64,000 nt of DNA, taken from positions 1,302,001 to 1,366,000 of the forward strand of contig JAUFSD010000019.1 in the NCBI GenBank assembly GCA_033030425.1, in the 5' to 3' direction. Positions 1-12,996 of this stretch are shown piece after piece. The notes under the pieces were generated by a model. The model was given only the letters and a program-made list of their open reading frames with translations, was not told where the DNA came from and searched no databases. Both the position numbers and the translations under genes were made by a program. This DNA comes from Verpa conica (taxonomy: Eukaryota > Ascomycota > Pezizomycetes > Pezizales > Morchellaceae). How positions within the stretch are numbered: the stretch's first letter is position 1; every line of letters starts with the position of its first letter.

Positions 1-1153
1 TGCAGGCTTATCTCGTTGATCCCGCAAGTGACCACTTATGATACCTATCCGGAAAACCTTAAAGGCAATGCAGCTTAGTCTCTGCACTGTTGATATGTAC
101 CCCTAGCCCCATGCTGCATACCCGCGCTCTATTCGGTATATATATGATGCGCATACCACTAGCCCCAATATAAACCCTTTCAGCACTAAAAGAGGTTAAA
201 CTCAAGCTAACAAATATAATAAGCGATTACCTTTACGAAACTCTGTATTTTTCAGTTCCTACTATAGTCGATAGAAAGATGATAACAGGCCATTCCAGTG
301 GCGAAATCATTCGACATCTAAAAAGTGTTTCAGTACACCTCTATATAACTATTGTTTTACCACTGCTGATAAACCTTCTAGGTCAGGGTCAATACCCAAT
401 TAGGAACTCCCAGTCGGTTAGATGTTTTAGGTATAAAACTCTAGAACCTAGAGTGTATACTCGATCGATTGAATTATAGGATTAGTATAGTGGTGGGCCT
501 TAAATCTTGGTTCCACACGATATTTGTAATTCCCGCCTTTCCCGTCTACTAATTGCGAAAATCCCGGGAGTATGACGATTTTTTGAATCTGTTATATAGA
601 CACAAGGGTGCATTTTTTTCTTCTTCGATTTGTGGAGATTAGGTTCATCTGAGACAACAAAATCGAGAGAATATTACCTGGCTTTGCATGATATGGATTC
701 TTTCAGTTAGGTCATTACGAATCACCCAGGATCGCAATAACAACAACACTTAGCTCTAAAAGATATAATCCCCCCCCCGATACCTTTATTGACTTTAGGT
801 AGCCGTTACTAGGCGTAATAGGCGTGTTTTGGCATATTTAATTCGAGCTGCCGGCTCGGGCTGTTTGTAGGCCGGCACTATCCCAAGGCTTAACCCTATG
901 ACTTTCCTATGATAGGACTTTCACGAGTGCTCACTCAAGCCATTTAAATGATTCTAACCAGTTACTAGAATAATTCTCTTGCGATCGCAATGGTTCTAGG
1001 TGCATATATAACATTAGTATTACAAATAAAATGCTACAAGCACACTTCTCCCCCTATCTGACAGAAGTTATTTCCACAACATCCCCCCCAAAATCGATAA
1101 TTCACATTACCCGACCAGTAATTTAGTATATATAAAAAAAAAAAACACACCAA
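1..1153. other. AT-rich intergenic, no gene seen
   Basis: Low-complexity AT-rich sequence with many stops in all frames. The longest open stretch (279-479, +) has no recognisable domain and no splice context. A run of A at about 1134-1145 lies just beyond the stop codon of the WSC gene. I see no tRNA-like or repeat structure. Confidence 0.6.
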
Positions 1154-2939
1154 TTAAGAAGCCACGAGCGAGACATCATCCAAGAACAACTCCGCAACAT
1201 TATCATGTCTACTAGGACACAAGACCGTAACCTTCAACGTCTTGACACTACTGCTGCTACTACTGGCACTAACACTCTCCTCAGCCGTACGGCGAACATT
1301 CCTCGCCTTGATGGTCGTGACCGCCTTGATCTGAGCCCAGCCGCTCGAGCTATCGTTATTACTAACAGCAACCAATGCACCATCCAGGTAGAAGCTTGCA
1401 ATGCAGCCACACGCAGCCACAGGTCGCTTGGTCCACCCGGTAACGGTGTACTTCTTACCTAAGCAGAGTGTGACATCCTGCTTCAGGGTCAAGTAGCTGA
1501 TGATTGAAGACTGCTTCTGGAATGCGAAGCGGTAGCTCTTGGAGCCGGTGTGGGCGCTAGTGTCGGAGAAGTCTCCGTCGATGTAGTTGGTGCTTCCGCT
1601 CTTGTATAGTGACCAGGAGTCATCGGACTCTTGCTCGAAGCTGCTGTTGTCGATGGTTGCGGTGCATACTGCTGGGCTGGTGGTGCTTGTTTTGCTTGTG
1701 GTGGTTGTTTTGCTGGTGGTGCTTGCTTTGCAGGTTCTGTGGGTATTGGTTAGTAAAGCGCTGGCTTGAATGGGAGCTATGGGGGTAAGTACTCGGCGAT
1801 GGTAGTAGTAACTGTGATTGATGCTGTTTGGGTTTTAAGATCGGTGATAGTGACTGTTTCCTTCGGTTGAGAGGTAGTTATGGGGATGATAGTTGTGGGT
1901 AAGATGATAGTTGTGGTTGAGAAGATAGTTGTGGGTGAGACGATAGTGACTGGTACTGTCGTTGTTACACCGAAGACACTGGTAATTGTTGTAGTTTCAG
2001 TAGCAGTTGTAGTTTCAGTTTCAATTACAGTTTCAATCGCAGTTGTAGTCGTAGTGAAAGATACATAAATTGATTCAACGGACGTAACGATTTCAGTAGT
2101 CGTAGTCGTATCGGTTTCGGTTATAGCGAAAGATAGAGTGGTAGGCTCCGTAGTCGTAACGGTTATATAGCTCGTATCAATATCCGTAGTCGTGATCGTG
2201 GCTGTGTTTAACCAAGTAATTGTAGTAGTAGCCGTTGCTACCTCCGACTCGGTGATCGTAGAAGTAGTAGTAGTCGTATCACTGACCGTAGTAGTTACTA
2301 CGGCCGACTCTGTGGCTGTCAATGTGACAGGTATACAAGTGGTCACAGGAGTGCTCGTAGTGGTGCTGCCACAAGCGCTCGTGTCTGTATTCTTCTGAAA
2401 TAATTGACCCCTAAACAATATCCATGTTAGATATGTTGTGAAAGGAACACTATAATCATATGCAAGGACCCGGCGGAGTTTTTCTTGTGTCTCTTACTTT
2501 GACTGCCCACCACACCACTGGCTACTATCTCCTGAACAAGCAAGTCTACACCCAGTACCAGTTCCATTCCACTTCCCAGCACTCGTATCTGCAGTGAAAC
2601 CGCACCAACATTCACTATTTATTGTCAATCAATCTAGCACAAACTCATGGGGTTTTTCTATCTTGAAACTCACCTCCGATACTCAAGCAATGCAAAATTA
2701 TAGTTAAGAGAGTCGCAATGCGCTAAGCAACTTTGCGGGGTCAAGGCTGTATCTGAATACCTATAGGGCACAATGTCTGATCCCACCGGTTCTTCATAAC
2801 AGCCTAGATTTGTCCATTTACAGTCCCCCTGGTACTCGGTGCCATTGGTTGGAGGCGCTTCATTTCTCTTTCCTAGAGTCCCCACTTCACGGCCCAAGGC
2901 GACACCAGCAAACAGTAACAACAAACTACTGTACTGCAT
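1154..2939 (-). CDS. Secreted WSC-domain, Thr/Ser-rich wall protein with C-terminal carbohydrate-binding-like region
   Basis: Four exons give an unbroken frame of 527 residues: 2939-2674, 2614-2498, 2410-1793 and 1736-1154. All three introns are GT..AG, and the second and third have CTAAC branch sites. The ATG at 2939 opens a hydrophobic signal peptide (about residues 1-16). A WSC domain follows (about 42-130) with the family cysteines, seen as LGCYEEP, SCLAHC, ECWCG and QWCGG. Next comes a roughly 200-residue Thr/Ser/Val region with TTT runs, expected to be heavily O-glycosylated. The last ~170 residues have alternating beta-type hydrophobics (SYRFAFQ, YTVTGWTK, FYLDGALVAV, ELFLDDVSLVAS) resembling CBM4/9-like galactose-binding folds. 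WSC domains bind glucan or other polysaccharides in sensors and secreted lectin-like proteins. No transmembrane helix follows the Thr-rich region, so I infer a secreted or wall-retained protein, not a Wsc stress sensor. The C-terminal fold assignment is tentative. Confidence 0.85.
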
Positions 2940-4789
2940 ACTGAGATAGTATAACAATATGATGCGGGGTATAAAGAAGGGGGGAGGAAGTCGTCAGGGA
3001 CTAAGTTAAGAGGTGATAAAAAAAAACGAAACAGCCTTCAGATACACCCTACTTTATACTCAACTACAAGATTGCTACATCCAGCCTCAAAGGCATTATT
3101 GCTATCTGGATAAGCATGAAGAGACTCGGAGTATAGACTTTTTTCAGAGCCGGCAGGTGCCATATCGTGAGACCTGCTCTATTTTACCTATCTTAGAAGA
3201 TTTTTTGTACACCCCGAGCACAATAGCGGGTTAGGCAACGAAATATGTCCCGGTTGTACGAAAAGATTTTTTTGTGTAGCCTGGATTTCACGTGGCACTA
3301 TGTGGCCAGGGCCCAACCGAGATTAGAAGACTCTTTTTAGACAAAGCTGGCTCATGTGTGGGGTACCTGCCTTCCATCTTTGGTTGTGAAAAACTACTCT
3401 TTTAATAAAGCCGCATTCGCTAAAGGGCTGGTATTACGGTGATACTAAAAGAAAGGTACAGGTTTAGGCTTAAGCTTCAGCCGGTGGGGTGGGGAACCCA
3501 TGCCTATACCGCGCCGCAATTGAGACCCTTGAATCTGTATTATCTGCAGGTACGTATCTACTCACACTGTAGTACTAAGGTTGGCTTAGAGTCTGCGAAT
3601 CTACCGAGTCAGCCCACAATTACTTGATAACCTTTGATAATTTTAGACTCTACCTGCAGCTCAGAATATAAATTCACAATGGCATGAGCATTAATTCAGC
3701 CGGCCCCACAACCCGAAAGAAAAACCTCCCTGGTAGATCAAAGCTTGTTCAACTAGGAACTCGATACAAAGCGTGTTATCGGACCTACCTGGTGCCGATA
3801 GTCCTATGAGCAACCACAAGGCATGACGGCTGTACATACCAAGGGGAAACAAAAAAACGTGTGCTTGTATTCAGGCATGTATAAAAGTCCAAAGACAGTA
3901 AATTATCCGACGCTATAGCACGAGCTTCCTCCCCAGTGCTTGTGGGATTAATTATCATTATCACACCTAAATAAACTTCCGATATCTCGCCATATATTCT
4001 GAGCGATCGCTTAACTGTTACACATTATAACTGTGCCATAGTCTAGGCCCTCGATGCTAGTAGTAGAATATATAGCCATACCCAGAAACAGCCCCAGTGT
4101 ATAGTAGCTATCTCGAGACCCTCGGGATATTAGCCACGGCTTTAATTCATTGCTAAACTAAAAGCTTCTTGCATTTAGCTAAACTAATAGAGCTTACTTG
4201 TACAACTGGTCTTACTTGATCATAAGGCTTCTCCCTCATTCTAGATCTCATCCTGATCAATCAATCTGCTGTCAAAAGAAATTTTGTAATCTTCAGTGGA
4301 TATGCACCCAAAATAGAGTTCATATACAGGTAGCCATGGCTTGCTGCTTCCACTTACTCACATAATAGCTCTCCAGCAATTCCCTAGAAGGCAAGTCGGT
4401 TCTCACCCCTAGCCCTATAAAGCATCACCCCACGTTCAAGAATTTCTAACAGTAGGAAAGAAAGAAATAAAATAATATAGAAAAGCCAAGTAGACTGAAT
4501 CATTGCCTTATTTTCAATACAAGCCCAAGCTCCCAAATCCTATAGAAATTATAAATAATTATTAAAAGAAACTATACCACCCTCAAAATACAACCCTGAT
4601 CTATATATTCAAAATCCACCATATTCCATTGCATTGCTCGTTATTCCAAAGCTATCTTTAACCTTTAGTGACAGTTCATCTAAAAAATTCATGCCATCTC
4701 CACCTCCCCCAAATATCTCCAGGTATATACTTTATACAGAGGACAAACACTGTCATACCTAAGCATACAAATCCCCACCCTTTAATTTA
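2940..4789. other. Intergenic, no gene seen
   Basis: This lies between the 5' end of the WSC gene and the 3' end of the large NACHT-ankyrin gene. Short open stretches at 3013-3234 and 3439-3627 (+) have no domain, signal peptide or splice partner. The left side should hold the WSC promoter. I see no repeat longer than simple AT tracts. Confidence 0.55.
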
Positions 4790-7700
4790 CTATACTCGCA
4801 TAGATGGACTTTGACGCGCAGGTATTGGTTCGTCATCATCCCCCTTCCCTTCCTTCCCACACAAACACCATGATGGCCAACGAGATCCCTTTGGTTTTGG
4901 GGTATTTGTTGGGCTGACAAAACCATGATTTCCCCCGACCGATCCATAGTGAGCAGAACTTCGTAGAGATCCACTATCCACCGTGCCTGTGAATGCTGAA
5001 CTTGTCACAGGTTCAGGGGTAGAGATATTTTTCCGCCGGTCGATTGCCAGATTCCCCACCGGATCAAGGTCAGAAACACCCATTAGCCCCTCTGTTGCTG
5101 TGTCGCCAGCGTCATCATGCTTTAGATAGGTCGTGGTTGTTTCAGAGCTATCATTCCCACTACTATTTATCCTATTCAGTATAGTAGGAGGTGGTAGCCA
5201 AGACACTTCGGTACTTTCAACATGCCCATCTGTCGCGCTCACTACTGGGGTACGGGTAGTATTATCATGTGAGTCCTCCGTTGGTGTCATCACGGAGTCA
5301 TCGAGACGACTTTCTGTATTCTCATTTGCTGGAACTGCTGTAGGAACTCGAGCAGCAATATCATGCGACAATTCTGTAGGTCCCTCGGTGGGCGCTACAG
5401 AGCCATCGATACTTTCTACGCCATCAGGTTCTTCTACGTTCATCACATACTAGTTAGCATCATTATGTAACGTTATGGGATATAGAGAGATATTTACTTA
5501 TTGACTGAAAATATTCAACAACATCTAGCTTCTTTTCAGCAGCTGCACATTCAGATACGGTCAGGCCCTTCTTATCATGGATCTTGGGATTTGCGCCGTT
5601 CTCGCAAAGCAATTTTACGCTAGAAAGATGACCCCCGCTTGCAGCATTGTGCATTGCAGTTCTCCCGGTGTCCTCTGTTTGAATATTTGGATCCGCACCG
5701 TTCTCGAGAAGCGCTCTGATGCTATGGTCACGCCCCTCGCCTGCAACATGATGTAGCGCAGTCCATCCAAGTCTGTCCTTAGCATTGCTATTACAACCGT
5801 TTTCGAGAAGAACCCTGATGCTGAAATCATGGACGACCTGACTCGCTACGTGAATAGTAATCCGTTTAATGTTTTCCTCCATATCTCCCCCACTCTCAAG
5901 CAATGCTTTGATAGCAGATCCGTCCGCGCCCTTAGCTGCCATATGGAGTGCAGTATCACCGTCACTACTTCGGGTATTTCCATTACAGCCACTCTGGAGA
6001 AGTGTTTCGATAGTAGTATGATGGCCAGCAAGAACAGCGAGGTGGAGTGCCGTCCACCCAAATTCATCCCGAACTTCCTTCTCGTAATCTTCTGAGAGCA
6101 GTGTCCTAATTATGTTATCGCGGCCTTCATGCGCTGCTATGTGTAGTGCTGTCCTCCCTTTGCTATCTCTAGCATGTCTGTCACAACCACCTTCTACCAG
6201 CAACTTGATTGCGGTATCCTTTCCTTCACGGGCAACGAAATGAAGAGGTGTATCTGCATTGGTATCCCGGGCATCGGGGTTACAGCGGTAGTGCAAAAGA
6301 ACCTCCATAGCGGCTTCGTGTCCAGCATAAGTTGCGGCGTGTAATGGTGTCAGTCCCCTTTGATCCCGGAAATCAACCTTTTTACAACCTTTCTGGAGAA
6401 GTATTTCGAGGATGTAATCACGCCCAAGCTCTGCAGCTATATGAATAGCAGTCCGCTCTTGGCCGTCTAAGCTGTCGCCGTGACACCCATGATCCAGCAA
6501 TGCCCGAATAACAGATGCATTTCCTTTGGCACATGCTATGCGTAATGGGGTTTGGTCTTGGTTGTCTCTCACTTCACAGTCACAACCTCCTCGAAGTAAC
6601 ACCTCCACAGTGGTATCATTACCGGCTTCTGCAGCAAGATGTAGGGGAGTCCATCCAATTTCGTCTCGGGGGTTTTTGTCGCATTTGTTGTCAAGCAGGG
6701 CCTGAACGACAGCGTCTTTACCGGCAAGAGCTGCTGCATGGAGTGCTGTTCGAAATTTGTCATCCCGAGCTTCTATCTCCAAACGTTTCAGAAGTAGGAT
6801 TGAGATACTACTATCTCTTCCTGCTTCTGCAGCAACATGAAGTGCTGTCCCACCACGCTTTCCTTTGCTCTTTCGGTCGTTTTTATCCTGAATCAAGCCC
6901 TTGATGATAGGGTCGCGCCCTAGACGAGCGGCATAATGTAGAGCAGTCTCTCCTTCCAAGTCCCGAGCATGTCGATAACAGCCATTTTCCAGGAGCGTAT
7001 CAATAATCGTAAGGTGGCCAGCGAAAGCTGTTACATGCAATGGAGTTCGTCCGCGCTTGTCCTTAGCCTCCATATCAGCCCCACTGCGGATCAATGCCTT
7101 CACTATACTCTCATGCCCAGCATACGCTGCAACGTGCAACGGAGTCCACCCAATATTACTCTGCATTTCTATTTCGGGTCCTTTGGCCAACAACATTAAA
7201 TTAACGATAGATTCCTGTCCTGAAAAGGCCCCGATGTGCAAAGCGGTATGTCCATCTCTGTCCTGGAGTGTCGGATTCACCCCGTTCTGAAGAAGAAACT
7301 CAACCATGCCATCGTAACCTTCATGCGCTGCCCAATGCAAACCGGTATATCCATGAATGTCCGAGGGTAGAATATCTAATGTTCCTGCTTTAAAAAGCTC
7401 CTGAACAACGGATTCAAGGCCGAACCTAGATAAAATACAGATAGTTGGAAGCATCTGCGGATGGGTCCTCCAGCTCTCTGCCATTCGCAAAGTTGCGGAA
7501 GTTGGGTCTGGCGAACAAATCTTCAACCACTTTAGGCGAAACGGCATCTTCTCATCGCAGAGTAGTCGTACTAATTCTAACAAACTAAGATCATTGATAA
7601 TCCCAATCTGGCGAAGGTGATAAGCCCAATATGTTGCTGCATAGGGAAGGAAGGCCCCCCCAGATTGCGCTAAGGCTTTTTCGGGCTTCATTTGTGGCGA

Positions 7701-10441
7701 TTGGTTATTCCGAGCTTCTCCGTTTGATTCTTCGAAGACATCCATAGGGCGAAGCATTGAGATGTACCTCACACATGTGGTCGCAATAAAGTAATTGGAT
7801 TTTACCGGCTCGACGTGGTAAATAGCGGTTTCAGGTTGCAGAGCTTCGAATGACGCCCGATTTTCCAAGAAGTCCATTGCCGATCGATGAACCAAATGAA
7901 CTGTTTCGCCCACGATCTTGAGCAAAGGGCCACAGTGAAGTCGAATGTGTCGCTTGATATCTGTAGAAACTCTGCGAATTACTGTTACAATTTGCTGGTC
8001 GTCGGGCTTGACAGCTAAAGCGACTGCAATTTCCCATAATAGAAGCGGTCTAGCGGAGGAAACGAGGTACGTAAGGATCCGGCTAGCCATCTCCTGTCTT
8101 CTAGGAGGTATTGCCTCAAGAATAGTCCCATATATCCCTTCCAAGGTTCCTGGCAGCTTTTCGAGTACTTTCTCAAGATCATCCTCGGCGGATTCGGGGG
8201 GTTCACGAAGGACTTCAAGTACCAATGATACCCACAAGAAAGATCCACCCGCACGCGCGATAAGGGTAGATTCAATCATTGACCTCATGTCGCTTCGTTC
8301 CGACCAAAGATGCTGTAGTTTCCCCACCTCTGCGTGTACGACCTCGGTGATGTCTTTATCGATTTCCGGAACGTGATTCTCTAGTTGTACGATATACGTG
8401 TATTTTAGTCCGTGGAAGCTACTGTAAATCGTTTCCTCAGGTCGACCCATCATCAAAACTTTAAGGAATTGGGTGTCATCTGACACTTGGGTCCTTTTGG
8501 CTTCGATGATCCGTTTAAAGAGGCGGATAAGCTGTCTTCTCGATGATTTCTCACATTCGTCAAAGCCATCAATGACGCAATATATGCTTCCTGTGTTGAT
8601 GTCGAAGCAAACCTTCTCGAAAATGTCGCACAAGGTGCCAAAGGAGAGGTAAAGTCGAGATCCTAATGATTGGTAATACGGAAGGGCATGCTTCTCCAGT
8701 AGAAATGGATGAGCAGTAAAAACCTGATGTAAAATTCCTTGGAGAATAGCCTCAGCCGTGTTCTCTTGGTCATTTTTTGTGTCGCAGAAAAAGTAACAAA
8801 CAGTTGACGGGACCCTAGACCGAAGCCCTACAGTCCTCAATTCGTCGATGATAAAGGAGGATAGGATTGTTTTTCCACACCCAGTGTGACCGGAAACCCA
8901 TAGGGCAACTGAGTCCTCCCCAGAGAGCCACCGCTTGAAATCCGGTTGCTGCGAAAACCACCTACAAGTACCCGGCCCACGGTCTGGTATCCGTTTCCGA
9001 TGCATAAGATAATCCGAAGTCAAAAAATATTGCAAGCAGCTTTCCTCCTTTTCAGAAAGAACTAATAAGAAATGAATGTAGTCAGCTCAGTAAGACAAAG
9101 CAAAAGAAAGACGGAACCTTGAATAATAATACATACCACTAGGCCCAGTACTCTGTTGGACCAACTCCTGCAGGGCCGAGGCGACTTTCCGATACTGTAG
9201 GTCATCGACCGTCGAAAACTTAGGGAGTGAACGGTGATCTACACCCGTAATATCCAATAACTTCTCACGACCCCCGATATTGAGCTTGGCCGAAGCGGCC
9301 GGAACCACCTTTTACTAGTTAGGAAAAACAATAATTAAATCTCGGAGCTTTGATACTCACCAATATACTTTTTTTAGTGCGTGGTATTGATGTCTTGTCC
9401 GATTCTGTGACTGTAACAACCGAAAACCCTTCAAGAAATCCAAAAGCGCGCGCAATATCCTGTATTGGGCGGGAGTCTTTCACGAGATCTTTGATATTTA
9501 CTGCTCCAAGGTCAGTTACTACTTGGGCAATCTTCCCAATGCGTTTTGCCAACTTGGCAATGTCGGCGCCATCATGGGGCACCCCCATAAGCATAACGGC
9601 ACAAGTTGACCGAAGGATCAAGTTGAATTTTTCTTCTCGTTTTGCGATATTAAGTGCCTAGAGAAATCAGTTGAGAGCTATGACAAGTTTCGTCGAATTG
9701 AATCCTACATTTTTAATCAGAAGCCCTCCTAAGCTGTGTCCGATAAATATTATAGGTCTTTTTTTCTCCTACGATTATTTAGTGAATATCCATGAAAATA
9801 CCGATGTGGATTCAAACCTCCATTGATAACCGACGAAATCTTAATTCGGTCAAAAGATTTTCTGCATTTTCCATTATGTCGAGAACACTTTTACTGTTCA
9901 CCACGCTTGACTCGTACCCGTAAGTCATAATGCGCGCACCTGGGAGATCTTTCGGTAGAAAGTCCCGAAGCCATAGTTTTCCGGATGAATCGTGGGTCCA
10001 TGTTCCCGTCGAATGCCCTGCCAGGCCATGTACCGCAACAATGCTAAACAAAGGGGTTTGTCAGTATCAGTCTCATAAATCTGATCTGTTCGTAGAACAT
10101 TAGGGCTTTGTTGACCTCCTTTGAGGTCGCGCGCGACCGCGCGACTGCTCATCGCAGAAGCGTGGGTGGCAAAAGATGCCCGCGAGAATCAAGATCAAGA
10201 CAAAACTTACTCTACTGATTTCACATTATACTGTCCACCCGCCGAAACATCGCTTTGGGCTGGGTGTAGAACTCTAAGCCCATAAGAAGATTGCGCGATA
10301 CTCTAATGTTCTCAATACTATTAGTGAGAGCTCTAAGGCCCGCGGGAAAGGGGATCGTCAACTTACATCGTTCAACGTGAGGTCGCTTTCTTCTCCAGAG
10401 CTAAAAGGACTTGAAACAGTGCGGTCGCTTCTTGTCGCCAT
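4790..10441 (-). CDS. Lipase-like (SesB-type)/NACHT/ankyrin NLR-like protein, apparently intact
   Basis: Eight exons join in frame to 1709 residues: 10441-10367, 10302-10211, 10043-9818, 9768-9709, 9657-9361, 9308-9137, 9061-5498 and 5433-4790. Residues ~57-250 form an alpha/beta-hydrolase of the SesB/lipase-like kind, with IVAVHGLAGH near the start and the nucleophile elbow GHSLGG at ~141-146. A linker beginning LSEKEESCLQ leads into a NACHT-type NTPase with P-loop GHTGCGKT (~365-372) and Walker B YCVIDGFDECE (~468-478). From ~875 to 1495 there are about 18-19 ankyrin repeats of ~33 residues. The last exon adds a ~214-residue acidic, Ser/Thr/Pro-rich tail ending in a basic/Cys patch. In the family such proteins are STAND ATPases: ligand sensed by the repeats triggers oligomerisation and activates the N-terminal domain, and relatives act in fungal non-self recognition. 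No stop or frameshift was found. The least certain parts are the two short 5' exons and the GTTTGA and GTAGGA donors. Confidence 0.85.
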
Positions 10442-12996
10442 AGCGAATTCAGACTTCGTGGGATTTAGCGATCTGATAGATTCAAGTTTCGACCGAAGAG
10501 ATTGAGTGATGGGTGTTCGCGAAGCAGCTTCGATGGACGAACCCCGCTTACCTTCGCAGTCGGCTGCTTAAAGTCCAGCACTCTCTGCCCGCCTCGGCTG
10601 CTAGGTACTGCGTATGTCATAGCTGAAGTGCGCAGACCAATAATAATCAATTGGGTGAATGACCCGTGGCTCGCCAGATGGTTGGGTCCAAAAGAGCGCC
10701 TACGAAGAAAACAAAAACAACACCGATGGAATCCTTGCCAAGAGCAACACTTGGGCGGCTTTGAATGGATCAAGGCCTGCATTAGCAGATGCTGGCTTTG
10801 ATGCACATGCAGGCCGTCTTGATCAATGGGCATGTTTCAGGATGTAGGCTGTGAGATGCCTGCAGCCGAGTAACCATTTTCAGCGAACGCACCATCTCCG
10901 ATGGGCAGATAGGTATCGCACCTCCGGGAATGAACCATCTCTTTTCAGTGCTCTCCCTGTTTTATCACGAAGGCAGAAAAACCAATCATGATGTATGGGG
11001 AGCCAAAGAAGGATCTTCACTGACCTTGGAAAGTATGAAACAGGCTTTGAAGTGATACTCGAGTGACACTTTATGAAGTGGTTCCTGATCCCTGAAATTC
11101 AGGGGAGATATTGAAATTCAGGTACCAAGTCCCATGATAAACCTATCTGCGCCACTCACTAGCTTGGATGTTAACCGCGTGGTTGCCAGCAGCAACGGAG
11201 CTGGGGATGGGACGAAAAGCGGATGTCCCTGCAGCTACTCGACATACCTAGTGAGGTATTGGGACCGTGAGGATTATCAACTCAAGATGTGTATGTAGCC
11301 TCTGCATTAGTGCTTTGGAATCCCTGCAACATTCTTCGATATGAACTAGACCAGGTCTCCCATAAGACGAGTCCCCAATATCTACAACAACACAGCTTCT
11401 GCCGTGCCGGCGACACATCCAGACCCTCGAGATCATCAACATCGATAACTGCCTACGGAGGCTTCTGGAAGCTGAGTCCCGATGCCGATGCGTTCAAAGT
11501 CGTCACCATTTCCCCTCAACGCGGCCCAAATTTATGGTGATTGGAGAGCCGGAAAAAAACAGCCGTAGAAACCAGGAAGGCCTAGATGCAATGAACAACG
11601 GTTACATCATCGACATGACAGGTCAGATCTTAACCCAGGCATATTATAGGACCCAAACAAAAGACAAAGTGGTGATAAACCCGAGCCAAAGATGGGCAAT
11701 TAACCAAGGAAGATTTGGATGAGGATATCTTGACACCCTCCTGTGTTCAAGCCAATGCCACAGTGATACATAGATGGAAGATGACAAGGAGTGTGGAGAA
11801 GATAAACAAGTGGACAAGAGTGAGGCAACCCGGATTTCACCCAGCGGCTTGAACTATGGATAGGTTGAAGCAAGAGGAGTTTATAATAGCAAGGATCGAG
11901 ATCCTGGAGGCTTGTCTCCGCAATCTTCTTCCTTTGATGAGGCTAATAAGTGTGAGTACAGAGGCATCATCCATTCGAAGCACGAGTAGACTTACCAGAT
12001 TCTTGATTGGTGGCAAGAATGTTCCTCCATGCCTCCAGCAACCAAACCACCTCAAACATCGTGGTCCCCTCGGAACCAACCAGATTTGATTGAGTATTTC
12101 CCAGATGATTTAGGAAGACTATGTGAGGGAGGGTTTGATTTTAAACAGCAAGGCCGAGAAGACGAGGATTCAGGAGATGAAAGAGCAGAAACATAAACTG
12201 ATGAACGATGGAGTACAAAGGCGGAGGCTGAAACTAAAGGTGGCGCAATGACTAGTCCGGTCACCAGCCCCAGTTTAGAGCATTTGATCTTTATATACAT
12301 GTAGTACCAGTGCTGTGATTTCGCTGTCCCTCGGAGGTGAGGTACTCGATAACCCTAACCCTGGATATCTACTAGTCATCTGCCAGCACAAAGTCCCAAG
12401 AGTATTATACATGGAACGAATCCCTAATTATTTACTAGGGCTTGGTATTAGAACCCATGTAGGACTTGTTCCATTCTGATACTACGAGCTGAAATAAAAG
12501 AGCTTATACTTATACCACACCTGACCTTCTTGTAACTGGGTGAAGCTTGCAATAACTAAAACACAATATCCTGTCAACCTCCCCAGAAAAGCGCTACCAA
12601 TATCGATAAAGAGGTCTCTCAATATATCCATAGCACGTAGAAAGAGCCTCTTGACCCCACAATATCCAACAACGGTAAAATGGATGAAAGGAATCAACCC
12701 CGGTTCAGCTTCCGGTTCCCGGCCCGTTTTCCTGGGCGCCAGTAAACAACGGTTAAATCGCTCTAAACGATCCGGTCCAGCTTCTATCACAACCGCATCA
12801 TTCGGTCCGAAGCTTAATTTAATGTGCATGTATCTTCCTCCCCCGCCAGAGCTAGGGCCTCCGTAGTCGCTCGAGTTAATAGAGATATCACGGAAGCCGG
12901 GAGTGGTGTAAAACCACACATATATATATCGAGTCACTTTGCTGATCCTCATGGTTTGCAATCTTCATTGGCACTTCTCAGCTCCGAGATACCAAG
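10442..12996. other. Intergenic; possible decayed F-box-like relic, otherwise no gene
   Basis: Several open stretches occur but none forms a convincing gene. On the + strand near 11229 the translation LQLLDIPSEVL resembles the start of an F-box, but a stop follows at once and no later exon is recognisable. An open stretch on the - strand (about 12482-12952) overlaps the upstream region of the alpha-galactosidase and has no known domain. A telomere-like AACCCTAACCCT lies at 12351-12362. The right edge holds the promoter of the GH27 gene. Confidence 0.4.
12921..12929 (+). promoter_or_regulatory. TATA-like box of the CBM1-GH27 gene
   Basis: A TATATATAT tract lies about 68 bases before the ATG at 12997, a usual place for a fungal core promoter. 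This rests on position and composition only. Confidence 0.4.

Noticed and set aside
1587..2398. Several Val-rich open frames on the + strand
   Set aside because: They are complements of the Thr-rich ACN repeats of the WSC gene.
9925..10152. A start at ATG 10152 reading MSSRAVARDLKGG as the N-terminus of the NACHT gene
   Set aside because: No donor in this stretch is in phase with the IVAVHGL exon, whereas exons 10441-10367 and 10302-10211 join in phase and give the usual residues before the lipase-like domain.
11229..11722. F-box protein gene
   Set aside because: Only a short LLDIPSEVL-like phrase followed by a stop. No coherent exon set could be built.
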